A stretch of 64,000 bases of DNA from Pseudomonas multiresinivorans. GTDB lineage: Bacteria > Pseudomonadota > Gammaproteobacteria > Pseudomonadales > Pseudomonadaceae. The stretch covers positions 3,720,001 through 3,784,000 of the forward strand of contig NZ_CP048833.1 in assembly GCF_012971725.1 (NCBI RefSeq). The letters are read 5' to 3'. This document shows, in pieces, positions 6,950-15,078 of this stretch. Position 1 is the first letter of the stretch; the number at the start of each line of letters is the position of its first letter. Made by a program: the position numbers and the translations under genes. The notes below the pieces were generated by a model. The model had not been told where the DNA came from. It searched no databases and saw only the letters and a program-made list of their open reading frames with translations.

Positions 6950-7363
6950 TCAGAGCAGCGACTTGCCCTGGCTGAGGACCTTGTCGCACACCTGCTTGGT
7001 GACCTTCTCCTTGATGCCGCTGCCGGAGAGGTCGAGGCTCTTGCCGTCGCTGCCGGTGAGGATGCCCTTGGCGCCGTCCTTGTAGCCGCTGTCGCTGGTG
7101 GTGGTGTTGCCCGGCAGCTTGCCCAGCAGCTTGTCCTTCACCTGGGTCGCCGCATCGGCGTTGAGGTAATTGTTCTTCGCGCAGTACTCCAGCAGGCCGG
7201 CGACGTTGCTACTGCTGCTGGAGGACACCGACGACAGGTTGCCGAGGCCGCCCAGGCTACCGGCGACATCGCCGAGGGACGCAGCCTGCACCAGCGACCA
7301 GGGCAGCAAGACGGCAGTAAGGACGGCAGTAAGGACGGCGGGGATCAGTTTGCGGGCGTTCAT
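6950..7363 (-). CDS. DUF2501 (YjjA-like) exported protein
   Basis: 137 residues. A signal peptide covers about 1-28 (positively charged MNARK, hydrophobic LTAVLTAVLLPWSL, cut after VQA). The mature part has a Gly/Ser-rich run (LGGLGNLSSVSSSSSSNVAGLL), then EYCAKNNYL and QVCDKVLSQGKSLL. The two Cys, one central and one near the C-terminus, are spaced as in DUF2501 proteins. Function unknown; likely periplasmic. The signal peptide contains an exact 12-base tandem repeat (GGCAGTAAGGAC on the plus strand, about 7312-7335) that encodes the doubled LTAV. It lies 70 bases downstream of glpQ on the same strand. Confidence 0.75.
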   Translation of the reverse strand: MNARKLIPAVLTAVLTAVLLPWSLVQAASLGDVAGSLGGLGNLSSVSSSSSSNVAGLLEYCAKNNYLNADAATQVKDKLLGKLPGNTTTSDSGYKDGAKGILTGSDGKSLDLSGSGIKEKVTKQVCDKVLSQGKSLL

Positions 7364-7433
7364 GGAGTACTCCTTGATACGAACCAGACGTGAAGGGCCA
7401 CTGCGAGTGTAGTTCTCGACTGCTCATCGCTAT

Positions 7434-8522
7434 TCAATAACCGACCGACTTCAGCACCTCGCCAACCTCCTGGCTCGGCGGACGGCCGAGGAACTTCAGC
7501 AACTGGTCGGTGCGGTTGGTGAAGAAGCCGTCCACCCCGGTCTTGCTGAGCTTGTCGAAGTCCACCGAGTCGTCGACGGTGTAGGCATGCACGAACAGGC
7601 CTCGTTCATGGGCGGCCTGGTTCATCCACGGCTGCACCAGGTCCATGTAGCTCTGGTCGCCTCGCGCGGTCAGGGTCGCCGATGGCCCGGTGCCCATTGC
7701 GCCGTGGGCCTTGGCCCAGTCGAGCCAGGCGAAGAACTCTTCCTTGGATTTCACTTCCTGCTGCGCATAGAAGTCCGCCTTGATCTTCTCCCCGGACTGC
7801 GCAAAGGAGGTTGGCTTCTTCGCCGCCATGTAGCCATCACCGACCCACAGCAGCAGGACCTTGGGCACCTTCGGCATGCTCTTGTGCAACAGTTCCAGGC
7901 TGCTCTTCTCGAAGGTCTGCAGCACGATCCTGCCCTGGGGCTCGCCGTCTGCATTGAGCCAGCCACGATTTTCCAGGACCTTGCGCAGGTCTTCCTCGAT
8001 GCCGGGGAACTGCCCCGGCGCCTTGGTTTCCAGGTACAGGCCGGGCGTCTCGCCGCCGCCTTCGGCGATATCGATCAGCTCGTCGAGCGTGAGAATGCGT
8101 ACACCCGCGTACTTGGAGCGGGCGCGCTCGGGATAGGTGGTATTGAACCAGCTGCCGGCGTCCAGGCGCTTGAGCTCCGCCAGGGTGAACTGGCTCACCG
8201 GAGCCTTTTCGCGGCCGGGGAAGACCTTGGCGACATCAGTGGTGCGCTCAAGGGTGTCATCGTGCACTGCCACCAGCACGCCATCCTTGGTCCGCTGCAG
8301 GTCCGCCTCCAGATAGTCCGCACCCAGGTCACGGGCGGCGAGATAGGCCGGCGCGGTTTCCTCCGGGGCATCGTGGGAGGCGCCGCGGTGAGCGATCACC
8401 GTCGGCCAGGGAGCGCCGGCGGCCTCGCTCAGGGCGCGGCCGGGCGACTCCTCGGCGCTGGCGGTGAAGCTGGCGGCAGCCAGCGCGAAGGTGCCCAGTA
8501 CAGCGATGAGTCGACGGCGCAT
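7434..8522 (-). CDS. glpQ: Periplasmic glycerophosphodiester phosphodiesterase
   Basis: Hydrolyses glycerophosphodiesters from phospholipid breakdown to glycerol-3-phosphate and the free alcohol, in the periplasm. It has 362 residues (GlpQ is usually 355-375). Signal peptide at about 1-23, cut after ASA. GDPD catalytic residues are visible: H45-R46 in VIAHRGASHDAPEET with the metal-binding E54/E55, E72 and D74 in YLEADLQ, and H87 in VAVHDDTLERTTDV. The KTKDGVLV-type loop and FFTNRTDQLLKFL end are typical. A purine-rich AAAGGGGGGC precedes ATG 8522. It may share a transcript with the DUF2501 gene downstream. Confidence 0.93.
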   Translation of the reverse strand: MRRRLIAVLGTFALAAASFTASAEESPGRALSEAAGAPWPTVIAHRGASHDAPEETAPAYLAARDLGADYLEADLQRTKDGVLVAVHDDTLERTTDVAKVFPGREKAPVSQFTLAELKRLDAGSWFNTTYPERARSKYAGVRILTLDELIDIAEGGGETPGLYLETKAPGQFPGIEEDLRKVLENRGWLNADGEPQGRIVLQTFEKSSLELLHKSMPKVPKVLLLWVGDGYMAAKKPTSFAQSGEKIKADFYAQQEVKSKEEFFAWLDWAKAHGAMGTGPSATLTARGDQSYMDLVQPWMNQAAHERGLFVHAYTVDDSVDFDKLSKTGVDGFFTNRTDQLLKFLGRPPSQEVGEVLKSVGY

Positions 8523-8602
8523 AGGCGAAAGCCCCCCTTTCCCGGTTAAGCGGCCCAGTCTGCCGGCGGCCTGTGAACATCCTGCGACGGCCGGAACGAC
8601 AA

Positions 8603-8635
8603 GGCCCGCGGACGATCGCTCGTCCGCGGGCCTTT
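8603..8635 (-). terminator. Terminator after katG (13-bp stem)
   Basis: GGCCCGCGGACGA (8603-8615) pairs perfectly with TCGTCCGCGGGCC (8620-8632) around a TCGC loop. It lies between the katG stop (8652) and the glpQ start (8522), both on the minus strand. The T-run is short in either direction (TT on minus, TTT on plus). Confidence 0.65.
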
Positions 8636-8651
8636 GCTCATCCCTGCCCGA

Positions 8652-10844
8652 TCAGCGCGGCAGGTCGAAGCGGTCGAGGTTCATCACCTTGGTCCAGGCC
8701 TTGACGAAGTCACTGACGAACCTGCGTTCGCCATCCGAGCAACCATAGACCTCCGACAACGCCCGCAGCTGGGAGTTTGATCCCAGTAGCAGGTCGATGC
8801 GGCTCCCGGTCCACTTCGCTTCGCCGGTCTTGCGATCGCGGCCCTCGAACTGGTCATTGGCGTCCGAGGTCGGTTTCCACACCGTACCCATGTCCAGCAG
8901 GTTGACGAAGAAGTCATTGCTCAGGGTGCCGGGACGCGAGGTGAACACACCGTTCTGCGAGCCACCGGTGTTGGCGCCCAGCACGCGCAGGCCGCCGATC
9001 AGCGCGGTAACTTCCGGCGCGGTCAGGGTCAGCAGTTGCGCCTTGTCGATCAGCAGCGCTTCGGCCGGAACCGAGAACTTCGACTTCTGGAAGTTGCGGA
9101 AGCCGTCAGCCACCGGCTCCAGCATGCCCACCGAGTGCACGTCGGTCTGCTCCTGGCTGGCGTCCATGCGGCCGGGCGCGAACGGTACGCTGACGCTGTG
9201 GCCACCCTTGCGCGCGGCCTCTTCCACAGCGGCATCGCCGGCGAGGACGATCAGGTCCGCCAGGGAGATCTTCTTGCCGCCACCGGCCGAGGCGTTGAAC
9301 TCGGACTGGATTTCACTCAGCACGCCCAGCACCTTGGCCAGCTGCTCCGGCTGGTTCACCGGCCAGTCCTTCTGCGGTGCCAGGCGAATACGCGCGCCGT
9401 TGGCACCGCCGCGCTTGTCGGAACCACGGAAGGTGGAGGCCGACGCCCAGGCGGTGGACACCAGTTCGGGGACCGACAGACCCGAGGCCACCACCTTTGC
9501 CTTGAGCGCAGTGATGTCCTTCTCGTCCACCAGCGGGTGGTCGACCGCCGGAATCGGGTCCTGCCAGATCAGTTCCTCTTTCGGCACTTCCGGCCCCAGG
9601 TAGCGGGCCAGCGGGCCCATGTCGCGGTGGGTCAGCTTGAACCAGGCGCGGGCGAAAGCGTCGGCGAACGCCTCGGGATCTTCGTAGAAACGACGGGAAA
9701 TCTTCTCGTAGGCCGGGTCCACGCGCAGGGAGATGTCAGTGGTGAGCATCGACGGGGCACGGCGCTTGGACTTGTCGTGCGCATCGGGAATGCTGCCGGC
9801 ACCGGCGCCGTTCTTCGGCTGCCACTGGTGCGCGCCGGCCGGGCTCTTGGTCAGTTCCCACTCGTAGCCGAACAGGTTCCAGAAGAAGTTGTTGCTCCAG
9901 CGCGTCGGCGTCGACGTCCAGGTGACTTCCAGGCCGCTGGTGATGGCATCGCCACCGGAGCCGCTGCCGAACTTGCTGACCCAGCCCAGGCCCTGGTTCT
10001 CCAGGCCGCCGGCTTCCGGGTCGACCCCGACGTTGTCCGCCGGGCCCGCGCCGTGGGTCTTGCCGAAGGTGTGGCCGCCGGCGATCAGGGCGACGGTTTC
10101 CTCGTCGTCCATGGCCATGCGGGCGAAGGTCTCGCGGATATCGCGGGCGGCAGCCACCGGGTCGGGGTTGCCGTTGGGGCCTTCCGGGTTCACGTAGATC
10201 AGGCCCATCTGTACCGCCGCCAGCGGGTTCTCCAGGTCGCGGTCGCCGGTGTAGCGCTTGTCGCCACCCAGCCAGGTGGTCTCTTCGCCCCAGTACACGT
10301 CCATGTCCGGTTCCCAGACATCCTCGCGGCCGCCGGCAAAGCCGAAGGTCTTGAAGCCCATGGACTCCAGGGCGACGTTGCCGGTGAGAACGATCAGGTC
10401 GGCCCAGGACAGCTTGGCGCCGTACTTCTGCTTGATCGGCCAGATAAGCCGGCGGGCCTTGTCCAGGCTGACGTTGTCCGGCCAGCTGTTGAGTGGCGCG
10501 AAGCGCTGCTGACCACGGCCGGCGCCGCCACGGCCATCGCCGATGCGGTAGGTGCCGGCGGCGTGCCAGGCCATGCGGATGAACAACGGGCCGTAGTGGC
10601 CGAAGTCGGCCGGCCACCAGTCCTGGGAGTCGGTCATCACGGCGCGCAGGTCGGCCTTCACCGCTTCCAGGTCGAGGGTCTTGAAGGCCTCGGCGTAGTT
10701 GAAGTCCTCGCCCATGGGGTTGGACTTGGAAGAATGCTGGTGCAGCAGGTCCAGCCTCAGCTGGTTGGGCCACCAGTCACGGTTGGAAGTACCACCACCA
10801 GCGGTCTGGTGGAACGGGCAGCTACCTTTCTTTTCTTCACTCAT
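8652..10844 (-). CDS. katG: Bifunctional catalase-peroxidase
   Basis: Haem enzyme that removes hydrogen peroxide by catalase and peroxidase reactions in the cytoplasm. It has 730 residues, in the usual 720-750 range, with two tandem peroxidase domains. Distal residues R90, W93 and H94 are in PLFIRMAWHAAGTYR. Y217 (GLIYVNPEGPNG) and M243 (ARMAMDDEE) complete the covalent Trp-Tyr-Met adduct. The proximal haem ligand is H258 in IAGGHTFGKTHGAGP. The start at 10844 is chosen because MSEEKKGSCPFHQ is the family N-terminus and an AAGGAG site lies 8 bases upstream. OxyR control would be usual, but I could not find a properly spaced site. Confidence 0.97.
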   Translation of the reverse strand: MSEEKKGSCPFHQTAGGGTSNRDWWPNQLRLDLLHQHSSKSNPMGEDFNYAEAFKTLDLEAVKADLRAVMTDSQDWWPADFGHYGPLFIRMAWHAAGTYRIGDGRGGAGRGQQRFAPLNSWPDNVSLDKARRLIWPIKQKYGAKLSWADLIVLTGNVALESMGFKTFGFAGGREDVWEPDMDVYWGEETTWLGGDKRYTGDRDLENPLAAVQMGLIYVNPEGPNGNPDPVAAARDIRETFARMAMDDEETVALIAGGHTFGKTHGAGPADNVGVDPEAGGLENQGLGWVSKFGSGSGGDAITSGLEVTWTSTPTRWSNNFFWNLFGYEWELTKSPAGAHQWQPKNGAGAGSIPDAHDKSKRRAPSMLTTDISLRVDPAYEKISRRFYEDPEAFADAFARAWFKLTHRDMGPLARYLGPEVPKEELIWQDPIPAVDHPLVDEKDITALKAKVVASGLSVPELVSTAWASASTFRGSDKRGGANGARIRLAPQKDWPVNQPEQLAKVLGVLSEIQSEFNASAGGGKKISLADLIVLAGDAAVEEAARKGGHSVSVPFAPGRMDASQEQTDVHSVGMLEPVADGFRNFQKSKFSVPAEALLIDKAQLLTLTAPEVTALIGGLRVLGANTGGSQNGVFTSRPGTLSNDFFVNLLDMGTVWKPTSDANDQFEGRDRKTGEAKWTGSRIDLLLGSNSQLRALSEVYGCSDGERRFVSDFVKAWTKVMNLDRFDLPR

Positions 10845-11171
10845 TGCAGGCTCCTTGGGGGCGCCTATCGTTGGCGCCTTGTATTCGCACAACCCATCAG
10901 AAGATAGATCAAACGGGGCGGGCTGCTATTGCAGTTTTCGATTGGCTGAAGCGGTAAAAGGCTATCGATGGGGTGGCCAAAGGCCTCATCGCGGGAGACG
11001 GCAACGGACGCAGTTGTCATCGATAGTGCAGGAGCGAGCTTGCTCGCGAACCCGCTTCACGCCGGGTTGATCCGGTACAGGGCGGTTCGCGAGCAAGCTC
11101 GCTCCTACAAAGAGCCTCGCCCATGGATGAACGATTACAGTCCGGCCCTCACGGGCCGGACTCTCACACCG
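10845..11171. other. Gap upstream of katG with one REP pair
   Basis: About 327 bases. It holds the katG promoter region (about 10850-10970, no box I can call) and a REP pair at 11028-11109. The last 60 bases abut the stop codon of the amidohydrolase gene. Confidence 0.5.
11028..11109. repeat. REP pair, GAGCGAGCTTGCTCGCGAA class
   Basis: Head GCAGGAGCGAGCTTGCTCGCGA and its inverted partner TCGCGAGCAAGCTCGCTCC are separated by a non-conserved spacer, a REPIN arrangement. The same unit recurs at about 14646, 14877, 20485, 25422 and 44841. No RAYT transposase is present in the window. Confidence 0.85.
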
Positions 11172-13013
11172 TCAGAATGCGAAGCACGAACAGCCGAACG
11201 CGCCCCAGAAGCCGGCGAAGTCGCTCACCGGCACGTCCTTCGTGCGCGCGCGTTCATGGCTGTGGCCATGCACGCCGCAGGAACCGACGCACTGGTGCAC
11301 GGCCTGCTGTAACGGGGCCTGCGGGCGCCAGTGGCCGGGAACCATGGCCACCGGGGACCACTCCGGCACCACCGGGATGCTCGGCGGGGCCAGCTTGTCG
11401 AACTCGCGGTCGCCGTGGACGATCCTGCCGCCGACGACGGTGAGCACGGACTCGATGGTCTTGATCGCCTCTTCCTCGACGCTGAAGAAGTCCTCCGACA
11501 GCACCGCCAGGTCCGCCAGTTGGCCGGCCTTGAGCATGCCCTTCTTGCCCTGCTCGCTGGAGAACCAGGCGCTGCCGTGGGTGAACAGCTGGATCGCCAC
11601 TTCGCGCGACAGCCCTTCCGGGTACAGGCTCAGGCCGCCCACGGTCTTGCCGCTGACCATCCAGTACAGCGAGGTCCAGGGGTTGTAGCTGGAGACGCGG
11701 GTGGCGTCCGTGCCGGCGCCGACGGGAACGCCCTCGGCCAGCATGCGCTTGATCGGCGGCGTGGCCTCGGCGGCCTGCTTGCCGTAGCGGTCGACGAAGT
11801 ACTCGCCCTGGAAGGCCATGCGGTCCTGGATGGCGATACCGCCGCCCAGGGCGCGGACGCGCTCGATGTTCTTCGGCGTGATGGTCTCGGCGTGGTCGAA
11901 GAACCACGGCAGGCCATTGAACGGGATATCGCGGTCGACCTTCTCGAACACGTCGAGCATGCGCGAAATGGACTCGTCGTAGGTGGCATGCAGGCGGAAC
12001 GGCCAGCGTTGCTCGACCAGGTGGCGCACCACCGGTTCCAGCTCGGCTTCCATGGTGCCGGGCAGGTCCGGGCGCGGTTCGAGGAAGTCCTCGAAATCGG
12101 CCGCCGAGAACACCAGCATCTCGCCCGCACCGTTATGGCGCAGGAAGTCGGTGCCCTGGCCGTAGGTCACGCTGCTGGTCCAGCTCCTGAAATCCGCCAG
12201 CTCTTCCTTGGGCTTCTGCGTGAACAGGTTGTAGGCGATGCGCACGCTGAGCTGGTCGGCGTCGGCCAGTTGCTGGATCACCTGGTAGTCGTCCGGGTAG
12301 TTCTGGAAGCCGCCGCCGGCATCGATCACGCTGGTCAGGCCCAGTCGGTTCAGCTCGCGCATGAACTGGCGGGTGGAGTTGACCTGGTATTCCAGCGGCA
12401 GCTTCGGCCCCTTGGCCAGGGTCGCGTAGAGGATCATCGCGTTGGGACGGGCGATCAGCATTCCGGTGGGCTCGCCATTGCTGTCGCGAACGATCTCGCC
12501 GCCGGGCGGGTTCGGCGTGTCCTTCGTGTAGCCGACGACGCGCAGTGCGGCGCGGTTCAGCAGCGCGCGGTCATAGAGGTGCAGGACGAACACCGGGGTA
12601 TCCGGCGCCGCCTTGTTCAGCTCCTCGATGGTCGGCAGGCGGCGCTCGGCGAACTGGAATTCGTTCCAACCGCCGACCACCCTCACCCACTGCGGCGACG
12701 GAGTGCGCTGGGCCTGCAGGCGCAGCATTTCCAGGGCGTCGTGCAGCGACGGCACACCTTCCCAGCGCAGCTCCAGGTTGTAGTTCAGGCCGCCGCGGAT
12801 CAGATGCAGGTGCGAGTCGTTGAGGCCGGGGATGACGGTGCGGCGATTGAGGTCGACCAGTTTCGTCGAAGCGTCGCGATAGGCCATCGCCTGGGCGTCG
12901 GTGCCCACGACGAGAAACTTGCCGTCGGCAATGGCCACGGCGGTGGCGCGCGGGCGCTCAGGGTCGACGGTGTGCAGCTTGCCGTTGAACAGGATCAGCT
13001 CTGCGTTGCTCAT
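11172..13013 (-). CDS. YtcJ/NfdA-like amidohydrolase with Cys/His-rich C-terminal tail
   Basis: Metal-dependent hydrolase of the amidohydrolase superfamily, 613 residues. Residues 1-60 are the beta-sandwich start (LILFNGKLHTVDPERP). NDSHLHL near residue 65 is the first metal-binding HxH motif. Later metal and active-site segments are visible as FRLHATYDESI, WFFDHAETI and VPVGAGTDATRVSSYNPW. The last 45 residues hold an unusual tail with HQCVGSCGVHGHSHE and a final CSC, likely a metal-binding extension; the family normally ends near VVGGRIVHGDREF. No signal peptide, so cytoplasmic. It is 11 bases after the arylesterase gene in a three-gene operon. The substrate (amide, carbamate, formamide or similar) is not known. 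Confidence 0.85.
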   Translation of the reverse strand: MSNAELILFNGKLHTVDPERPRATAVAIADGKFLVVGTDAQAMAYRDASTKLVDLNRRTVIPGLNDSHLHLIRGGLNYNLELRWEGVPSLHDALEMLRLQAQRTPSPQWVRVVGGWNEFQFAERRLPTIEELNKAAPDTPVFVLHLYDRALLNRAALRVVGYTKDTPNPPGGEIVRDSNGEPTGMLIARPNAMILYATLAKGPKLPLEYQVNSTRQFMRELNRLGLTSVIDAGGGFQNYPDDYQVIQQLADADQLSVRIAYNLFTQKPKEELADFRSWTSSVTYGQGTDFLRHNGAGEMLVFSAADFEDFLEPRPDLPGTMEAELEPVVRHLVEQRWPFRLHATYDESISRMLDVFEKVDRDIPFNGLPWFFDHAETITPKNIERVRALGGGIAIQDRMAFQGEYFVDRYGKQAAEATPPIKRMLAEGVPVGAGTDATRVSSYNPWTSLYWMVSGKTVGGLSLYPEGLSREVAIQLFTHGSAWFSSEQGKKGMLKAGQLADLAVLSEDFFSVEEEAIKTIESVLTVVGGRIVHGDREFDKLAPPSIPVVPEWSPVAMVPGHWRPQAPLQQAVHQCVGSCGVHGHSHERARTKDVPVSDFAGFWGAFGCSCFAF

Positions 13014-13024
13014 GCTCGGGTACC

Positions 13025-13843
13025 TCAGCGTTGCAGGAAGGCCAACAGGTCTTCGTTGAGTTGCTGTGTGTGGGTGACGGCAAAACCGTGGGGCGCACCG
13101 GCGTAGACCTTCAATTCGGCGCCCGGGATCTGCTCGGCAGCCAGCTTGCCGGTGGTCTCGAACGGCACAATCTGGTCATCATCGCCGTGGATCACCAGGG
13201 TCGGCACGTCGACCTTGGCGAGGTCCGCGCGGAAGTCCGTCTCGGAGAACGCAGTGACGCAATCCACGGTGCCCTTGAGCGAGGCCAGCAGGGCGATGTT
13301 CAGGGTCTGGGTCAGCACGCCCTCGGAGACCTTCTGGCCGTGGTTGGTGCCGTAGAACGGCGCGGCAAAGTCGGCGATGAACTGCGCACGATCCTGCAGC
13401 AGGCCGGCCTTGATGCCGTCGAACACGCCCTTCTCCACCCCCTGCGGGAAGTCGGCGGCTTCGCCGAAGATCGGAGTGACGGCGCCCAGCAGCACCAGGC
13501 CGGCGACGCGGGAGGTACCGTGGCGGCCGATGTAGCGGCTGACGTCGCCGCCGCCCATGGAGAACCCCACCAGCGTCACCTCGCGCAGGTCCAGGTGCTC
13601 GATCAGGCCGGCGATGTCGTCGGCGAAGGTGTCGTAGTCATAGCCGCTCCACGGCTGGCTGGAACGTCCGAAACCGCGGCGGTCGAAGGCGATGGTGCGG
13701 TAGCCGCGGCTGCTCAGGTACTGCATCTGGTATTCCCACATGTCGCCGTCCAGCGGCCAGCCGTGGCTGAACAGCACGGGTTTGCCGCTGCCCCAGTCCT
13801 TGTAATAGATCTCGGTGCCGTCGCGGGTGACGAAAGTGCTCAT
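13025..13843 (-). CDS. Alpha/beta-hydrolase, arylesterase / cofactor-free haloperoxidase type
   Basis: 272 residues, the same size as Pseudomonas arylesterase and non-haem chloroperoxidases. HG oxyanion motif in SHGWPLDGDMWEYQM, nucleophile elbow GFSMGGG with the Ser near residue 95, acid in VIHGDDDQIVPFE, and catalytic His in APHGFAVTHTQQLNEDLLAFLQ. The ATG at 13843 has AGGAG 5 bases upstream and matches the family start MSTFVTRDGTEIYYKDWG; the frame is open further upstream without family similarity. Catalyses ester hydrolysis and, in relatives, perhydrolysis of short acids. It sits between the ABM-domain gene and the amidohydrolase gene in one operon. Confidence 0.92.
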   Translation of the reverse strand: MSTFVTRDGTEIYYKDWGSGKPVLFSHGWPLDGDMWEYQMQYLSSRGYRTIAFDRRGFGRSSQPWSGYDYDTFADDIAGLIEHLDLREVTLVGFSMGGGDVSRYIGRHGTSRVAGLVLLGAVTPIFGEAADFPQGVEKGVFDGIKAGLLQDRAQFIADFAAPFYGTNHGQKVSEGVLTQTLNIALLASLKGTVDCVTAFSETDFRADLAKVDVPTLVIHGDDDQIVPFETTGKLAAEQIPGAELKVYAGAPHGFAVTHTQQLNEDLLAFLQR

Positions 13844-13926
13844 GGAAACTCCTCTGCCTGCCATGCAGGACGATGTGGGGACGGGCACCACGCGGGCGCC
13901 GCGGGAGGGAAAAGTCAGGGGAAGGC

Positions 13927-14496
13927 TCAGTCCGCGTTGAGCCAGCCGGCGCAACGCCGGGTCACCCACGGCATGATCAGGTAGACCACCGGGAGGACGA
14001 TGCACAGGGTCACCAGCAGGTTGCTCGGCACCACGCCGGCCAACACTGGGAAGCGCTCGAACGCGGGCGCCCAGAGAGGTGGAATGACCATGGTCAGCGG
14101 GCTGATCACCAGATAGGTGAGCAACGCCTGCTTCCATTTCGGTGGCTGGCGCACGCTGCCGTGCTCGGGGGTGAACCAGAACTCGGCATCGTTGTGGATC
14201 AGCGGGTGGTCACCCTCTTCCAGCAGCGGCAGGACCTCGGCGACCAGCTCGGCGCGCTCGCGGGAGTCGATCCAGGCCTGCAGCTGGCCGGCACGGGCGA
14301 AGCGCACCACGGTGGTGAACATCGCGCCCTCGCCGTCCGGGCGGATCACGTTGACGCCCAGGTGCCCCGGCTGCCGCCGCGCGGCAGCGACGGTGCGGCG
14401 CAACCAGGCCTCGTAGCTGGGCAGCGCTTCGCAACGCACCTTGTGGTGAACCACCAGCGTCACCACGCTGTTCAGATCGATGGCTTCGGCGCTCAT
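13927..14496 (-). CDS. ABM-domain (antibiotic biosynthesis monooxygenase-like) membrane protein
   Basis: 189 residues. Residues 8-100 form an ABM/dimeric ferredoxin-like domain (VTLVVHHKVRCEALPSYEAWLRRTVAAARRQPGHLGVNVI). After a linker with PPKWKQALLTYL there are two hydrophobic helices (about 125-145 and 152-174) and a short WVTRRCAGWLNAD tail. This ABM plus C-terminal membrane segment layout is common in Proteobacteria and its role is unknown. It is the first gene of the operon with the arylesterase (83 bases downstream) and the amidohydrolase. Confidence 0.8.
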   Translation of the reverse strand: MSAEAIDLNSVVTLVVHHKVRCEALPSYEAWLRRTVAAARRQPGHLGVNVIRPDGEGAMFTTVVRFARAGQLQAWIDSRERAELVAEVLPLLEEGDHPLIHNDAEFWFTPEHGSVRQPPKWKQALLTYLVISPLTMVIPPLWAPAFERFPVLAGVVPSNLLVTLCIVLPVVYLIMPWVTRRCAGWLNAD

Positions 14497-14533
14497 GGGT
14501 GTTCCGGGCTCGGGGTTGAGGTCCGGTCACTAT

Positions 14534-15000
14534 GGCCTCGGCCGCGGCGGTCCTATTGGACGCATGTGCTGGGTTGGGGCTTTTGCTTTCGCAGGGCGCA
14601 TAACCCGGAGCGGGTTATCCGCCCCACAGTGGTGATGGGGCAACCTGTAGGAGCGAGCTTGCTCGCGAACGCTCTTCACTGGCCGTTCCGGTGCTGGGCG
14701 GTTCGCGAGCAAGCTCGCTCCTACGAAAAGCGCCAGCGTGCGCGATGTAAGGCACGGGATGCACGGATTTGGCCTCAGCCGCGGCTGGCCTATTGGACGC
14801 ATGTGCTGGGTTGGGGCTTTTGCAGGGCGCATATTCCGGCATGGGTTATCCGCCCGACAGTGATGATGGGGCGACCTGTAGGAGCGAGCTTGCTCGCGAA
14901 CGCTCTTCCTGGCCGTTCCGGTGCTGGGCGGTTCGCGAGCAAGCTCGCTCCTACGAAAAGCGCCAGCGTGCGCGACGTTCGACACGGGACGGAGGGCTTT
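14534..15000. repeat. Tandem duplication of a REP-bearing intergenic unit
   Basis: Copy 1 (14534-14770) and copy 2 (14771-15000) begin GGCCTC(G/A)GCCGCGGC. They share TATTGGACGCATGTGCTGGG, a GGGCGCATA...GGGTTATCCGCC palindrome, a GAGCGAGCTTGCTCGCGAAC REP pair with the same spacer (GGCCGTTCCGGTGCTGGGCG), and AAAAGCGCCAGCGTGCGCGA after it. They differ by point changes and a 7-base deletion in copy 2, so the duplication is not very recent. Confidence 0.85.
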
Positions 15001-15073
15001 TGCAGGAGCGGACTTCGTCCGCGACAGGTCCGCAGTGCGCCGAAAATTATCGCGGACGGAGTCCGCTCCTACG
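15001..15073. repeat. REP pair, GAGCGGACTTCGTCCGCGA class
   Basis: Head AGGAGCGGACTTCGTCCGCG and inverted tail CGCGGACGGAGTCCGCTCCT with a spacer between. This second REP class recurs at about 22262, 25316, 25701 and 60269. It ends 6 bases before the stop of the winged-helix ATPase gene. Confidence 0.85.
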
Positions 15074-15078
15074 TGCCT

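Larger units (their letters stand above)
14497..15078. other. REP-rich gap with a tandem duplication
   Basis: About 580 bases with no gene I can support; the ORFs here are REP shadows. It contains a direct duplication of about 237 bases (14534-14770 and 14771-15000) and a further REP pair at 15001-15073. Confidence 0.75.

Noticed and set aside
9036..10907. 623-codon plus-strand frame over katG
   Set aside because: Antisense shadow; no ribosome site or family sequence.
10904..10965. Possible OxyR site upstream of katG (ATAG, CTAT, ATTG, CTAT elements)
   Set aside because: The spacings are 18, 11 and 17 bases, not the 7-base steps of an OxyR tetrad.
14534..15073. Repeats resembling a CRISPR array
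   Set aside because: The repeats are palindromic REP pairs with variable arrangement, only two copies in tandem, no regular unique spacers and no cas genes.
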